Shown here: piece after piece, positions 50,563-60,008 of the stretch
How positions within the stretch are numbered: the first letter of the stretch is position 1
Layout: each line of letters starts with the position of its first letter
Translations under genes and position numbers: made by a program
NCBI RefSeq assembly: GCF_014648595.1
Contig: NZ_BMRK01000001.1
Coordinates: forward strand, 1-64,000
Origin: Nocardioides luteus
Lineage (GTDB): Bacteria > Actinomycetota > Actinomycetes > Propionibacteriales > Nocardioidaceae
Length of the DNA stretch: 64,000 nucleotides
Direction: 5' to 3'
The notes under the pieces: generated by a model
Seen by the model: only the letters and a program-made list of their open reading frames with translations
What the model was told of the DNA's origin: nothing
The model's database searches: none

Positions 50563-51561
50563 CTATCCGGTGGGCAGCGACCCGGGGTAGGCGATCCGGT
50601 GCAGATGAGCGGCGAAGGAGTGCTGGTGGTCGACGCGCGGCAACCGCAGCGTCGCGCCGGTGACCAGCTGGAGCGTGACGTCGACGCGCGGGTTGGCGCG
50701 GCGTTCGTCGAGGACGCCGGTGTCGATGCTGGTCACGTCCTCCCAGAGGATGACCTCGGTGCACCGCGGATGCTCGATGACCAGACCGCCGTCGTAGAGC
50801 CCGATGTCGACCGCGAGCGGGCGCCGCACCCCGAGCCAGGCCAGCCGGAACCCGAGCAGCAGTCCGGTGAGCGCGATCAGGCACCCGGCCAGCATGATCA
50901 CGGTCGGCAGGTGGGGCCGGGTGGCGACCCAGGCGCCGAACGCGATGACCGCGGGTCCGAGGACGAGGCCCACGGGCACCAGCCAGGCGCGCCCGTGCGC
51001 GGGGTGGGTGCTCAGCCGGATGCCGAGGTCCTCGGTGAGCGACTCCTCGCCCGGCGTACGCAGCCACTCCCGCCGCCTCGGCAGCACCACCAGACCGAGG
51101 ACGGTGAGCGCGATCGCGCCCCAGAGCACCGGTGCGCGGCCCATACCGAGGACGCGGGCCGGCCACGGGTTGATCGCGTGCTCGCCGTAGGCGTCGGAGC
51201 CGACCACCCACATCCGGTACGTCGCCTTCGACGGGTCCGGGTCACGGCCGATGTCGCGCAGCGTGCCGTGGATGCTGCCGGTGACCTGCTCACCGTCGAC
51301 CCGCCACCGACCCGTGCAGGAGAGGATGTCGCCGGTGCCGTTGTCGAAGTCGCAGCGCTCCACCACGCTCACCTCGGCCCACTGCCCGCTGTTCCACCGG
51401 TCGGCGGCCTGCTGACCCACGACCGTGGCCGGGAACAGCATCGCCAGGGCACTGAGGCCGAGCGTGATCAGGACGGTCGCCAGCGAGGTGCGCCGCCGTA
51501 GTCGGATGACCCGACGGGAAGGGTCGACGAGACGAAACTTGGGGCCGGTGGTGGGGAGCAC
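50563..51561 (-). CDS. conserved membrane protein of unknown function
   Basis: A 332-residue protein with about four membrane segments: one near residues 25-50, followed by an external domain of about 90 residues with two cysteines (VVERCDFDNGTGDILSC), one near 150-170, and a pair near 215-270. The cytoplasmic C-terminus (LYDGGLVIEHPRCTEVILWEDVTSI) resembles a PH-like domain as found in DUF-type bacterial membrane proteins. GTG 51561 has GAAAGG four to five bases upstream. It is divergent from thrS. No function can be assigned. Confidence 0.75.
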   Translation of the reverse strand: MLPTTGPKFRLVDPSRRVIRLRRRTSLATVLITLGLSALAMLFPATVVGQQAADRWNSGQWAEVSVVERCDFDNGTGDILSCTGRWRVDGEQVTGSIHGTLRDIGRDPDPSKATYRMWVVGSDAYGEHAINPWPARVLGMGRAPVLWGAIALTVLGLVVLPRRREWLRTPGEESLTEDLGIRLSTHPAHGRAWLVPVGLVLGPAVIAFGAWVATRPHLPTVIMLAGCLIALTGLLLGFRLAWLGVRRPLAVDIGLYDGGLVIEHPRCTEVILWEDVTSIDTGVLDERRANPRVDVTLQLVTGATLRLPRVDHQHSFAAHLHRIAYPGSLPTG

Positions 51562-51672
51562 GAGACCTTTCACAGGAGAGTGGGAGGGACGCCGATCTGA
51601 GTGTCCGAAGTGTAGTCGCATGCCCCCACAGGTTCCTGCTCGTCGGCGATGCCTGACCCGGGCGTTTACCCA

Positions 51673-51729
51673 TTCGCAGTACGCCGCCGACGGCGGATAC
51701 GATCGGAAGACCGCGCAAGCATCGCGGTC
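51673..51729 (+). promoter_or_regulatory. thrS promoter/leader candidate
   Basis: TTCGCA (51673-51678) and TACGAT (51698-51703) form a weak -35/-10 pair with 19-bp spacing. Just after lies a 7-bp hairpin GACCGCG/CGCGGTC (51709-51715/51723-51729), 30 bp before the thrS start, and a GC-rich dyad (51684-51696) overlaps the spacer. A short structured leader is plausible; no T-box features are present. Confidence 0.3.
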
Positions 51730-51759
51730 CACACACCACTGGAACCCACAGGAGCATCC

Positions 51760-53748
51760 GTGTCCGAGATCAAGATCGCCGTACTCACCCCCGACGGGCG
51801 CGAGGAGCGGACGGTCACTACGGGCACGAAGGCGTGGGAGCTCTTCGCGGACGACCCCGACGTGATCGCCGCGCGCGTAGGTGAGAATCTGAAGGATCTC
51901 GCCTACGAGCTGACCGACGGTGACGAGGTCGAGGGTGTCCTGATCGACTCCGCCGACGGCCACGACATCCTGCGCCACTCGACCGCCCACGTGATGGCGC
52001 AGGCCGTGCAGGAGCTCTTCCCGGAGGCCAAGCTCGGCATCGGCCCGCCGGTGACCGACGGCTTCTACTACGACTTCGACGTCGAGACCCCGTTCGTCCC
52101 CGAGGACCTCGCCAAGATCGAGTCCCGGATGAAGAAGATCATCAAGGCCAACCAGAAGTTCTCCCGCCGGGTCACCACCGACGAGGACGCCCGCGTGGAG
52201 CTGGCCGACGAGCCCTACAAGCTCGAGCTGATCGGACTCAAGGGATCTGCCGCTGACGCCGCCGAAGGGGCGAGCGCCGAGGTCGGCGGCGGCGAGCTGA
52301 CCATCTACGACAACATCGGCCGCAACGGCGAGGTCGCCTGGAAGGACCTCTGTCGGGGCCCGCACCTGCCGACCACCAAGCGCATCCCGGCCTTCAAGCT
52401 GATGCGGTCGGCTGCTGCGTACTGGCGCGGCGACGAGAAGAACAAGCAGCTCCAGCGCATCTACGGCACCGCCTGGGAGTCGAAGGAGGCGCTCGAGGAG
52501 CACCTGCACCGGATCGAGGAGGCCGAGCGTCGCGACCACCGCAAGCTCGGCCGCGACCTCGACCTGTTCTCCTTCCCCGACGAGCTCGGCTCCGGCCTGC
52601 CGGTCTTCCACCCCAAGGGCGGCATCATCAAGCGGGAGATGGAGGACTACGTCCGCGCCAAGCACATCGAGCACGGCTTCGAGTACGTCGGCACCCCCCA
52701 CATCGCTCGCGAGCAGCTCTTCCACACCTCGGGCCACCTGCCCTACTACGGCGACGGGATGTTCCCGGCGCTCGACGTGGACGGTCAGGACTACCGCCTC
52801 AAGGCGATGAACTGCCCGATGCACAACCTGATCTACCGCTCCCGCGGCCGCTCCTACCGTGAGCTGCCGCTGCGGCTGTTCGAGTTCGGCTCGGTCTACC
52901 GCAACGAGAAGTCCGGCGTCATCCACGGCCTGACCCGGGTGCGCGGCTTCGCCCAGGACGACAGCCACTCCTACTGCACCAAGGAGCAGGCCCCGGCCGA
53001 GGTCAAGCACCTGCTCGACTTCATGCTGACCGTGCTCCGCGACTTCGGTCTCGACGACTTCTACCTGGAGCTCTCGACCCGCGACGACGCCAAGAAGGAC
53101 AAGTTCGTCGGCAGCGACGACGACTGGGCCGAGGCGACCAGGATCCTCGAGGAGGTTGCCACCGAGACCGGTCTCGAGCTCGTCCCCGACCCCGGCGGCG
53201 CGGCCTTCTACGGCCCCAAGATCTCGGTCCAGGCCAAGGACGCCATCGGCCGCACCTGGCAGATGGGCACGGTGCAGTACGACTTCAACCAGCCCGCCGC
53301 CGACCGGTTCAACCTGGAATACCAGGCCGCCGACGGCACCCGCCAGCAGCCGGTGATGATCCACTCGGCGAAGTTCGGCTCGATCGAGCGCTTCCTGGGT
53401 GTCCTGGTGGAGCACTACGCCGGCGCCATGCCGCCGTGGCTCGCGCCGGTCCAGGTCGAGATGATCCCGGTCGCGGACGCGTTCAACGACTACGTCTACG
53501 ACATCGCCGAGAAGCTGAAGAAGGCGGGCGTACGCGTCGAGGTCGACGAGTCGAGCGACCGTTTCCAGAAGAAGATCCGCAACGCCCAGCTCCAGAAGAT
53601 CCCGTTCATGCTGATCGCCGGCGGCGAGGACGTGGAGAAGGGCGCGGTCAGCTTCCGCTACCGCGACGGCCACCAGGAGAACGGCATCCCGGTCGACGAG
53701 GCGATCCAGCGGATCGTCGCCGCCGTGGAGTCGCACGAGCAGGTCTGA
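51760..53748 (+). CDS. thrS: threonine-tRNA ligase
   Basis: A 662-residue class II aminoacyl-tRNA synthetase with the full ThrRS layout. The N-terminal TGS domain (residues 1-65) is followed by the editing domain with [16 protein letters not shown] (HxxxH) and the catalytic core. Motif 2 lies around [22 protein letters not shown], with the zinc-ligand cysteine in KAMNCPMHN; motif 3 is [16 protein letters not shown]. The C-terminal anticodon-binding domain begins [15 protein letters not shown] 51760 has GGAG five bases upstream. A 19-bp hairpin terminator lies about 115 bp downstream. Unlike in mycobacteria, the HIT-family gene does not follow directly; one lies at the end of this window. Confidence 0.97.
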   Translation: MSEIKIAVLTPDGREERTVTTGTKAWELFADDPDVIAARVGENLKDLAYELTDGDEVEGVLIDSADGHDILRHSTAHVMAQAVQELFPEAKLGIGPPVTDGFYYDFDVETPFVPEDLAKIESRMKKIIKANQKFSRRVTTDEDARVELADEPYKLELIGLKGSAADAAEGASAEVGGGELTIYDNIGRNGEVAWKDLCRGPHLPTTKRIPAFKLMRSAAAYWRGDEKNKQLQRIYGTAWESKEALEEHLHRIEEAERRDHRKLGRDLDLFSFPDELGSGLPVFHPKGGIIKREMEDYVRAKHIEHGFEYVGTPHIAREQLFHTSGHLPYYGDGMFPALDVDGQDYRLKAMNCPMHNLIYRSRGRSYRELPLRLFEFGSVYRNEKSGVIHGLTRVRGFAQDDSHSYCTKEQAPAEVKHLLDFMLTVLRDFGLDDFYLELSTRDDAKKDKFVGSDDDWAEATRILEEVATETGLELVPDPGGAAFYGPKISVQAKDAIGRTWQMGTVQYDFNQPAADRFNLEYQAADGTRQQPVMIHSAKFGSIERFLGVLVEHYAGAMPPWLAPVQVEMIPVADAFNDYVYDIAEKLKKAGVRVEVDESSDRFQKKIRNAQLQKIPFMLIAGGEDVEKGAVSFRYRDGHQENGIPVDEAIQRIVAAVESHEQV

Positions 53749-53752
53749 GCCG

Positions 53753-53862
53753 AGCGGGGACCGAGCGGAGCGAGGCCCCCGCTCTGGGCGAAGAGGTCGA
53801 GCGAGCACACCGCCGAGCCTGCGAGGCGGTGAGCGCAGCCGAGACCTACACAGGCGCGTCAG
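53753..53862. repeat. short GAGCG-rich dyads after thrS
   Basis: The stretch after thrS has a GAGCGGGG/CCCCGCTC dyad (about 53753-53783) and a second pair built on ACCGCC/GGCGGT, with GAGCGAGCAC and GTGAGCGCAG arms. These resemble palindromic intergenic repeats of high-GC actinobacteria. No coding potential. Confidence 0.45.
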
Positions 53863-53904
53863 ACGCGACCGGCCCCTGGTGAGAGCACCAAGGGCCGGTC
53901 GCGT
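53863..53904. terminator. bidirectional terminator between thrS and the tph operon
   Basis: Arms 53863-53881 and 53886-53904 pair at 18 of 19 positions around an AGAG loop. It lies between convergent genes, 13 bp from the transporter stop, and probably ends both transcripts. Confidence 0.8.
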
Positions 53905-53916
53905 CGTGACAAGAGC

Positions 53917-55290
53917 CTAGGCAGCCGCCTCCGCTGAGGCCGGGTCCTTGGCCTTCGCCTTGGCGCGCACGCCCAGGTAGAGAACCAGGGCCCCGCACAG
54001 CGCAGACGGGACCGCCATGGCGAGGAAGAACTGCTCCGCACTCCAGCCGCCGGCGAGCATGGCGCCGACGAGCATGGGGCCGAGGATGCCGCCGATGCGA
54101 CCGATGCCGAGCGCCCAGCCGACGCCAGTGGAGCGGACCTCGACAGGGTAGAAGACGGCCGCGAGCGCGATCACGCTCTTCTGCCCGCCGCTGACCGAGC
54201 AGCCGATCAGGAAGATGGCGATCAGCAGCACCCATACCGGTGCCCCGAGGGTCAGGCTCATGACCGTCAGGAAGCCGCATCCGACGAAGTAGAGCGTGCT
54301 GAGTGCACCGAAGGCGCCGAGACGGTCCATCGCCGGTCCGATCACGAAGGCGATGGCGATGCCGCCGATGGTGGTCATCGAGGCTGCCGTGGCCAGCGTC
54401 GAGCTCGAGTAGCCCTGCTCGGTCAGGATGGTCGGCATCCAGCTCTGCAGGCCGTAGAACATGGCCAGGTTGGTCGCGAAGACCAGCCACAGCAGGAGGG
54501 TGCCCAGGAGTTGCCCGCCGCCGACGACGTCGCGGAGCCTGACCCGTTTCCCCCGTGCCTCCGACTCGGTCTCCACCCGCGGCGCCTGCTTCGCGGGCAG
54601 TCCGCGGTCGATCTTCCGGCACAGCGCGTACGCCGCGGCGTGCCGCTCGTGACGGACCAGGAAGCTCAGCGACTCGGGCAGCCGCCAGGCGAGGATCAGC
54701 GTCAGGAGCAGCGGGGCGGCCGCACCGACGAGGAAGACCGAGCGCCAGCCGTGGGCCGGGATCAGCCAGTCCGAGACGTAGTTGGCCGCGACGAAGCCGA
54801 GCGAGAACCCGCAGTAGATGGCGAGCACGAAGCTGGCGCGCACCTTCTTCGGGCTGTACTCGGCGGTGAGTGCGATCGTGCTCGGTGTCGCGGCCCCCAG
54901 CCCGATGCCGGTGACCAGCCGAAGCACCAGCAGCTGGGCCTCGGTCTGCACCCACACCGAGGCGAGGGTGCTGAGTGCGAAGAGGAGAACGCCACCGAGC
55001 ACCAGCCGCTTGTGGCCGAACTTGTCCGAGAGCGGTGCGACCAGCAGGTAGCCGATCATCAGCCCGACGAGGGCTGCCGAGAAGATCGGGCCGAGGTCGG
55101 CCTTCTCCAGACCCCAGTCGGCGCTGATGGCCGGGGCCATGTAGTTGATCGCCTGGGTGTCGAACCCGTCGAGGAACATCACCAAGCCGCAGAGCAGGAC
55201 GGTGCCTGCCTGGAATCGGCCGGTGCGGCGAGAATCGATGAGCTCGGGGATGCGTACGTCGACTGCTCCCGTGGATGTTGTTGCTGACAT
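53917..55290 (-). CDS. AAHS-family MFS transporter, probable terephthalate uptake
   Basis: A 457-residue major facilitator protein with 12 predicted helices. MFLDGFDTQAINYMAPAI in helix 1 is the aromatic acid:H+ symporter signature (DGFD), and PLSDKFGHKRLVLGG is the conserved loop 2-3 motif; LRLVTGIGLGAATPSTIAL matches the helix 4 motif. It is the last gene of the terephthalate operon, 27 bp after the reductase. Rhodococcus terephthalate loci also use an AAHS-type permease (TpaK), whereas Comamonas uses a tripartite system. Uptake of terephthalate or protocatechuate is inferred. Confidence 0.9.
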   Translation of the reverse strand: MSATTSTGAVDVRIPELIDSRRTGRFQAGTVLLCGLVMFLDGFDTQAINYMAPAISADWGLEKADLGPIFSAALVGLMIGYLLVAPLSDKFGHKRLVLGGVLLFALSTLASVWVQTEAQLLVLRLVTGIGLGAATPSTIALTAEYSPKKVRASFVLAIYCGFSLGFVAANYVSDWLIPAHGWRSVFLVGAAAPLLLTLILAWRLPESLSFLVRHERHAAAYALCRKIDRGLPAKQAPRVETESEARGKRVRLRDVVGGGQLLGTLLLWLVFATNLAMFYGLQSWMPTILTEQGYSSSTLATAASMTTIGGIAIAFVIGPAMDRLGAFGALSTLYFVGCGFLTVMSLTLGAPVWVLLIAIFLIGCSVSGGQKSVIALAAVFYPVEVRSTGVGWALGIGRIGGILGPMLVGAMLAGGWSAEQFFLAMAVPSALCGALVLYLGVRAKAKAKDPASAEAAA

Positions 55291-55317
55291 GTGGACCCTT
55301 CGGATGCTCAGAGGAGT

Positions 55318-56322
55318 TCAGGACGCGTTCGCGGCGCCCGAGGACACGAACGCGTCTGCGTGGAAGCGCTCGGGACTGAAGCCGCGCTCCTTGATCAGTG
55401 CTTCGACGGCGGCGAGGGTCATGGCCTCGCTGCCGCAGGCGTACACGTCGTGCTGGTCCAGGTCCGGGTAGTCGGCCAGCAGGGCGTCCTGCACCCATCC
55501 TCTGGCGCCCGTCCAGGTGGGGTCGGGCCGCGAGAGGACGGGGGTGAACGTGAGCCACTCGTAGCGCTGCGTCAACGCGCGGACCATGTCGGCGTCGTAG
55601 AGGTCGGCAGCGGTGCGACCGCCCCAGTAGAGGTGGAGGGGGCGGTTCAGGCGCCGGGCGATGTGGTCGAGGATGATCGACCGCATCGGTGCGAAGCCGG
55701 TGCCGGTGGCGAGCAGGATGATGGGTGAGTCTCCGTCGGCGACGTGGAACTCGCCGAAGGGGGCCTCGATCTCGACCTCGTCGTGGAACTCGAGGTAGGA
55801 CAGGATCCGGTCGGAGAAGGCTCCGCCCGGCTCGTGACGGATGTGCAGCTGCAGCGCGTCGTTGTGCTGCGGTGAGTTGGCCATCGAGTACGGCCGGGTG
55901 TCTCCGTCGGGCAGGATGATGTTGACGAACTGCCCGGCCTTGAACGGCGTACGCCGTCCGATCGGGTAGCGCAGGTCCAAGATGGTGACCGCGTCGGTGG
56001 CGGCCTTGATCTTGAAGACGGCCGTGGTGAGCCGCTTGCGGACCGGGGGAGTGCTCTTCTGGATCCGCTTGGGAGCGATCTCCACGTCGCCGCTCGGCTT
56101 GGCGCGGCAGAGCTGCACGCTGTCTGCGGGACCGCAGACCATCCCTTGGTTGGGAGTGTCGAGCTTCCCGGCCGTCAGGGTGCCCTCGCAGGTGGCACAG
56201 ACGCCCTTGCGGCAGGAGTAGGGGATCGCCCAGCCGGCGGTCTCCGCCGCGTCGAGGACGGACTGACCCTCCTCGGCGGTGAACGAGATGTCGGTGTCGG
56301 CGACGCTGATCGTGTGCGTCAT
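55318..56322 (-). CDS. tphA1: terephthalate 1,2-dioxygenase, reductase component
   Basis: A 334-residue reductase passing electrons from NAD(P)H to the oxygenase. The N-terminal plant-type [2Fe-2S] domain has cysteines in PYSCRKGVCATCEG (residues about 36-45) and a fourth in MVCGPADSVQLC. The FAD domain has RPYSMANSP (RxYS) and the NAD domain has LLATGTGFAPMRSI and YACGSEAM. AAGGAGG five bases before the ATG is the strongest ribosome site of the operon. Length matches Comamonas TphA1 (about 336, from memory). It directly overlaps the dehydrogenase gene stop. Confidence 0.9.
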   Translation of the reverse strand: MTHTISVADTDISFTAEEGQSVLDAAETAGWAIPYSCRKGVCATCEGTLTAGKLDTPNQGMVCGPADSVQLCRAKPSGDVEIAPKRIQKSTPPVRKRLTTAVFKIKAATDAVTILDLRYPIGRRTPFKAGQFVNIILPDGDTRPYSMANSPQHNDALQLHIRHEPGGAFSDRILSYLEFHDEVEIEAPFGEFHVADGDSPIILLATGTGFAPMRSIILDHIARRLNRPLHLYWGGRTAADLYDADMVRALTQRYEWLTFTPVLSRPDPTWTGARGWVQDALLADYPDLDQHDVYACGSEAMTLAAVEALIKERGFSPERFHADAFVSSGAANAS

Positions 56323-57287
56323 CACGCCTCCTTGGGGGTGAACAGGCTGAGCGCGGACAGCAGGGCGGAAGGATCGGCGACGCCCTGGCCGGCGATGTCG
56401 AATGCCGGACCGTGCCCGACGCTGGAGAACGGCACACCGGCACCGATCGTGACTGCCGCGGCGGTGCGGCCGGCGAGCAGCTTGACCGGGATGTGGCCCT
56501 GGTCGTGGTACATCGCCAGATAGCCGTCGCACTGAGGGTCGCCGAGCAGCACGTCGGCCCCGGTGGGGTCGGTGATGTCGATGCCCTCGCTGCGGAGCCT
56601 CTCGGCCGCCGGACCGGAGACGGTCAGGTCCTCCTCGCCGAAGAGCCCGCCCTCGCCGGCATGACAGTTGATGCCGAACATCCCGAGCCGAGGTGCCGGC
56701 GTGCCCATCGACTCCAGCGCGCGGTGGAGCGCTCGACCGGCGGCGGCGACCAGATCGACGCTGAGCCGCTGGAGCGACTCGGTCATGGACAGGTGCAAGG
56801 TGACATGGGCCATCCGCAGACCGCCGCCGACCAGCATCAGGAAGACCTCGTCCGCCGAGGTGCCGGTCAGCTCCGCGACGAGCGGCGGATAGCCGGCGAA
56901 GCTGATGCCGGCGGCGTGCACCGCGGTCTCCGAGTGCGGACCGGCGACGATCCCGCGGTATCCACCGTCCGCCGCGAGCTCCACGGCGGCGCGTGCGTAC
57001 GCGATCGTGGCAGCCCCGGCCTCGGGGCGTACCTCGCCCACCCGGAGCTGGTCGGTGCTCAGGGCACCGACGTCGACCAGGTCGCACACCCCTGCCTCGG
57101 GGAGCCTGCCGGGCTCGGCCGACCGCAGCTCGATCCCGTACGCAGCGGCCGGCCCTTCGAGCGTGCACCGGTCGCCCACGACGACCGGTGCGGTGACGCC
57201 GAGCTCTGCGACCGACTTCATCGCGATCTCCGGCCCGATCCCGAAGGGGTCGCCGGTGGTGAGGAGGAGCCTGGGGGACACGCTCAC
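56322..57287 (-). CDS. tphB: cis-dihydrodiol dehydrogenase of terephthalate (PdxA-family, TphB)
   Basis: A 321-residue member of the PdxA family. It should oxidise and decarboxylate 1,2-dihydroxy-3,5-cyclohexadiene-1,4-dicarboxylate to protocatechuate. GDPFGIGPEIAMKS is the family N-terminus; metal ligands lie in GPHSETAVHAAGISFAGYP, GINCHAGEGGLFGEED and YHDQGHIPVKLL. Its place between the oxygenase and reductase genes favours TphB over true PdxA (vitamin B6 synthesis), and residues shared with Comamonas TphB (HETA-H-AGI-F-GYP) agree. The GTG start overlaps the tphA3 stop by four bases and another GTG follows two codons on. Confidence 0.9.
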   Translation of the reverse strand: MSVSPRLLLTTGDPFGIGPEIAMKSVAELGVTAPVVVGDRCTLEGPAAAYGIELRSAEPGRLPEAGVCDLVDVGALSTDQLRVGEVRPEAGAATIAYARAAVELAADGGYRGIVAGPHSETAVHAAGISFAGYPPLVAELTGTSADEVFLMLVGGGLRMAHVTLHLSMTESLQRLSVDLVAAAGRALHRALESMGTPAPRLGMFGINCHAGEGGLFGEEDLTVSGPAAERLRSEGIDITDPTGADVLLGDPQCDGYLAMYHDQGHIPVKLLAGRTAAAVTIGAGVPFSSVGHGPAFDIAGQGVADPSALLSALSLFTPKEA

Positions 57288-57748
57288 AGCGGCAGCACCA
57301 GAAGGGTGTCGGTGCGGCTGCTGTCGCAGACCACCACGCGCTTCTTCAGCAGCGCCCTGCCGTCGACGAAGGCGTGCTCGTCGAGGTAGCGGCCGCTGGC
57401 GAAGACGTCGGTCGGCCCGTTTCCGGTGATGCGGACGACCAGGAAGGAGGTCTCGCTGGTGGCACCGTCCTCCCGCTCCGAGAGGATCGCCGGCTGGCCG
57501 AGCAGGTGCCGGTAGGCGTGCGGCTCGTAGATGTTGGCCTCCTTGAGCGCGGAGACGCGGTCCTTGAGCATCGCCTTGTTGTTCGCCCAGATGACGCCGG
57601 CAGGCAGACCACGGCGGTGGTTGTCGGCGGTGGTCACCTTGTAGAAGGCGTCGTCGGTGAAGTGCTCGGGCCAGTCCTCGATGGGGCCGTCGTCGATCGC
57701 ACGGACGTAGCTGCCCTGGGCACGACTGATCAGCGTGAAGGCGTCCAT
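57284..57748 (-). CDS. tphA3: terephthalate 1,2-dioxygenase, small (beta) subunit
   Basis: A 154-residue ring-hydroxylating dioxygenase beta subunit (NTF2-like fold), the same length as Comamonas TphA3. DNHRRGLPAGVIWANN, RVSALKEANIYEPHAYRHLLG and the C-terminus VCDSSRTDTLLVLPL closely follow the remembered Comamonas sequence. The subunit is structural and shapes the oxygenase oligomer. GAGGAGAG eight bases before the ATG supports the start, and the ATG overlaps the tphA2 stop. Confidence 0.92.
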   Translation of the reverse strand: MDAFTLISRAQGSYVRAIDDGPIEDWPEHFTDDAFYKVTTADNHRRGLPAGVIWANNKAMLKDRVSALKEANIYEPHAYRHLLGQPAILSEREDGATSETSFLVVRITGNGPTDVFASGRYLDEHAFVDGRALLKKRVVVCDSSRTDTLLVLPL

Positions 57749-59007
57749 CACTTGCTCTCCTCGATCTCGAAGCCCATGGCCTCGCGGTAGACCTTCCAGA
57801 AACCGCGGATGGAGGCTTCGGTGACCCGGCTCTCGCTGGAGACCGCTTCGTGGCCGCCCATCTGGACGGTGGCGAACTCGCCGCTGGCGCCGGCGATGCC
57901 GCGCTGGACGAAGCCGCCGATGGCGCCATCCTCCATCGACACGTAGCCCGCCGGGCCGACCAGGTTGGACTGCTTCATCCGGACCAGCTGCTGCTCCTCG
58001 GTGTCGTCCTCGAAGCCGAGGTAGGTCCAGTTGAGGTCGGTGCTGTCGACGCTGGTCGGCAGCACCTGGCGTACGGCGATCGAGTTCTGGATCTGCTGCA
58101 GCACGAAACCTGGGTAGACGGAGAGGATCTGGAGGGTGATGTCGTCGCCGACCTCGCTGAAGCTGTCGACGAGCGAGGGGTCCTCGAGCTGATACTCCGA
58201 CTCCGAGCGGATCTTCTGGTCCTTGTAGTGCTGGCCGGACTCGGCCTCGCGGTTGATCGCGGACCAGCTGACGTGGTGGGCGCCGCTCTCCGAGACGATG
58301 ATGCCGCCCTTCTGGTTCAGCTTGTTGAGCCCGAAGGTGGTGAAGAACAGGTGCAGGATGCTCGCGTGGTAGGAGTCCTTGACGTTCTCCATGTAGAGCT
58401 TCCAGTTGTTCGGCAGGTTCTGGGTGAAGCGACCCAGCACGACGGGCTTGCGGCCGCCGAGGACACGCTCGATGCGGTCCAGGATCTCCTGGCCGAGGTA
58501 CTCCTCGATATCGGGGACGTCGTTGTCGAGGCTGCCGAAGACGAGGCCGTGGACGTTGGCGAGCCGGAGACGGCGGGGGCTGTGCGCCTTCTTGCAGAAG
58601 TCCGAGCCCATCCCGCCCTTGCCGTTGATGCCTTCCTCGAAGGCGACACCGGTGAGGTCGCCCTGGAGGTTGTAGGTCCACGCGTGGTAGACGCAGGTGA
58701 AGTCCTTCGCGTGGCCGTAGTGGTCCATCGCGATGAGGGAGCCACGGTGCGCGCAGCGGTTCTCGAAGGCGTAGATCTCGCCGTCGAAGTCGCGAGTCAC
58801 AAGGACCGGCTGCTCGCCGATGAAGGTCGCGCAGTAGTCGCCGGGCTCGCTGAGCTCGGCCTCGAGGCACAGGTAGCTCCAGAACGGCCCGTGGAAGATG
58901 TTCTGCTGCTCTGCGCGGTAGACCTCCTCGTCCTGGAACACCCAGTAAGGAACCTTGCTGAGTGCCTCAGGCCACTCTCGCGCGGCCGTGGTGGTCGCCT
59001 CTGACAT
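57748..59007 (-). CDS. tphA2: terephthalate 1,2-dioxygenase, large (alpha) subunit
   Basis: A 419-residue Rieske non-heme iron oxygenase. The Rieske cluster is bound by CAHRG and CVYHAW (residues about 78-104), and the mononuclear iron by the [12 protein letters not shown] region (aspartate and two histidines). [16 protein letters not shown] and [20 protein letters not shown] match Comamonas TphA2 as remembered. It adds O2 to terephthalate to give the cis-dihydrodiol. GGAGG four bases before ATG 59007 marks the start. It is the first gene of the operon A2-A3-B-A1-transporter, with a palindromic site 30 bp upstream. A related 1,4-dicarboxylate-type substrate cannot be excluded. Confidence 0.93.
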   Translation of the reverse strand: MSEATTTAAREWPEALSKVPYWVFQDEEVYRAEQQNIFHGPFWSYLCLEAELSEPGDYCATFIGEQPVLVTRDFDGEIYAFENRCAHRGSLIAMDHYGHAKDFTCVYHAWTYNLQGDLTGVAFEEGINGKGGMGSDFCKKAHSPRRLRLANVHGLVFGSLDNDVPDIEEYLGQEILDRIERVLGGRKPVVLGRFTQNLPNNWKLYMENVKDSYHASILHLFFTTFGLNKLNQKGGIIVSESGAHHVSWSAINREAESGQHYKDQKIRSESEYQLEDPSLVDSFSEVGDDITLQILSVYPGFVLQQIQNSIAVRQVLPTSVDSTDLNWTYLGFEDDTEEQQLVRMKQSNLVGPAGYVSMEDGAIGGFVQRGIAGASGEFATVQMGGHEAVSSESRVTEASIRGFWKVYREAMGFEIEESK

Positions 59008-59036
59008 CTGTCCTCCAAATTGCCGATTTAACTTGC

Positions 59037-59051
59037 GTTCGGATAACGAAC
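59037..59051. promoter_or_regulatory. candidate IclR-type operator of the tph operon
   Basis: GTTCG-GATAA-CGAAC is a perfect 5-bp inverted repeat with a 5-bp spacer, a size typical of IclR-family boxes. A further CGAAC half-site lies at 59066-59070. It sits in the 113-bp AT-rich gap between the divergent tphA2 and regulator genes. Confidence 0.6.
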
Positions 59052-59120
59052 ACATGTATGTTTTTCGAACGGGGTATACCAAAGTGGCTTTTGTCACAGG
59101 TGTCAAGAGGGAGTGGTGTT

Positions 59121-59867
59121 GTGAGCGAGGGAATGGCCGGGCTGGCGAAGGGGCTGGCGGTGCTGGAGGCGTTTGGGCCGGAGACGCCGAGGTTGACGAT
59201 CAGCGATGCTGCGCGTGCAACCGGTCTCAGTCGGGCCGCGGCCCGACGGTGCCTGATGACCCTGGTCGAAGCGGGATACCTCGCCTTCGACGAGAAGTTC
59301 TTCACGCCGACGCCGCGCGTCGTTCGGCTCGGGGCGGTCTATGCCGAGGCCGTGCCGCTGCCACAGCTGGCAGGACCTCATCTGCTGGCCCTGCGGGAAG
59401 CCTTGGACGAGTCGGTCTCCCTGGCTGTGATGGAGGGGGACGAGTCTCTCTTCGTGGCGCGCAGCGAGGTGTCGCGGGTCTTCAGTGCTGGCGTACGGGT
59501 CGGGGCGCGGCTCCCGCTGTACGCCTCCGCCACGGGCTATGTCCTGCTGGCCGGCCTCGACGAGAACGCGCTCGACGCCTATCTCGAACGTGTGGAGATG
59601 GTGGCCTGCACGCCGCGCACGATCGTCGACCCGGGCCGGCTGCGCGAGCGGATCGCACAGGTCCGGGAGGAGGGTGTTGCGGTCAGTGACGAGGAGCTCG
59701 AGGTCGGCCTGTTCGCGCTGGCGGTGCCGGTGCGGGACTCGCGCGGAGACATGGTGGCGTCGATATCGGTCAGCGCGGCCGCGGCGCGTCTCGATGTCGC
59801 GGATTTCCGGGACCGATGCGCCCGGGTCATGCGTCAGCACGCAGACCAGCTGGGGCGTCAGCTCTGA
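59121..59867 (+). CDS. tphR: IclR-family regulator of terephthalate degradation (TphR-like)
   Basis: A 248-residue regulator. The N-terminal winged helix spans [41 protein letters not shown] in overview; the effector domain (from about residue 80) has [24 protein letters not shown] and [20 protein letters not shown], like PcaR/PobR regulators of aromatic catabolism. AGAGGGAG seven bases before GTG 59121 fixes the start. Comamonas TphR is also IclR-type and divergent from the operon, an activator responding to terephthalate; the same is inferred here. Confidence 0.88.
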   Translation: MSEGMAGLAKGLAVLEAFGPETPRLTISDAARATGLSRAAARRCLMTLVEAGYLAFDEKFFTPTPRVVRLGAVYAEAVPLPQLAGPHLLALREALDESVSLAVMEGDESLFVARSEVSRVFSAGVRVGARLPLYASATGYVLLAGLDENALDAYLERVEMVACTPRTIVDPGRLRERIAQVREEGVAVSDEELEVGLFALAVPVRDSRGDMVASISVSAAAARLDVADFRDRCARVMRQHADQLGRQL

Positions 59868-59935
59868 TCGTTCCGCACCGGAGGCGGCCTGAGCGAAAGA
59901 CATGTGACACGGTGTCGCGCGTACTCTTGTTATCG

Positions 59936-59947
59936 GGACACGTGTCC
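59936..59947. promoter_or_regulatory. palindromic operator of the diiron oxygenase operon
   Basis: GGACAC-GTGTCC is a perfect 12-bp palindrome with partly matching flanks (TTA/TAA). It lies between TTGTTA (59927-59932) and TAACGT (59951-59956), a possible -35/-10 pair with 18-bp spacing. A second smaller dyad GACACGGTGTC lies at about 59905-59915. The third gene of the operon encodes a TetR protein, the likely binder. Confidence 0.65.
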
Positions 59948-60008
59948 GGGTAACGTGAGATTCGTTGTCAGCAGCTCACGCTGGATCCACGGGCAAAGGA
60001 GCACCGTC

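Noticed and set aside
51600-51760. T-box riboswitch upstream of thrS
   Set aside because: Only small hairpins are present; the leader is too short and lacks a specifier loop and the T-box consensus.
50563-53808. Reverse-strand open frame of 1081 codons across thrS
   Set aside because: It is antisense to thrS, which has all ThrRS motifs and a strong ribosome site. Only the 50563-51561 part, after the GTG, has membrane-protein character; the rest is a high-GC shadow frame.
56322-57287. Vitamin B6 synthesis gene pdxA
   Set aside because: The family is right, but its place inside the oxygenase operon and shared residues with TphB favour a dihydrodiol dehydrogenase; actinobacteria mostly make B6 by the PdxS/PdxT route.
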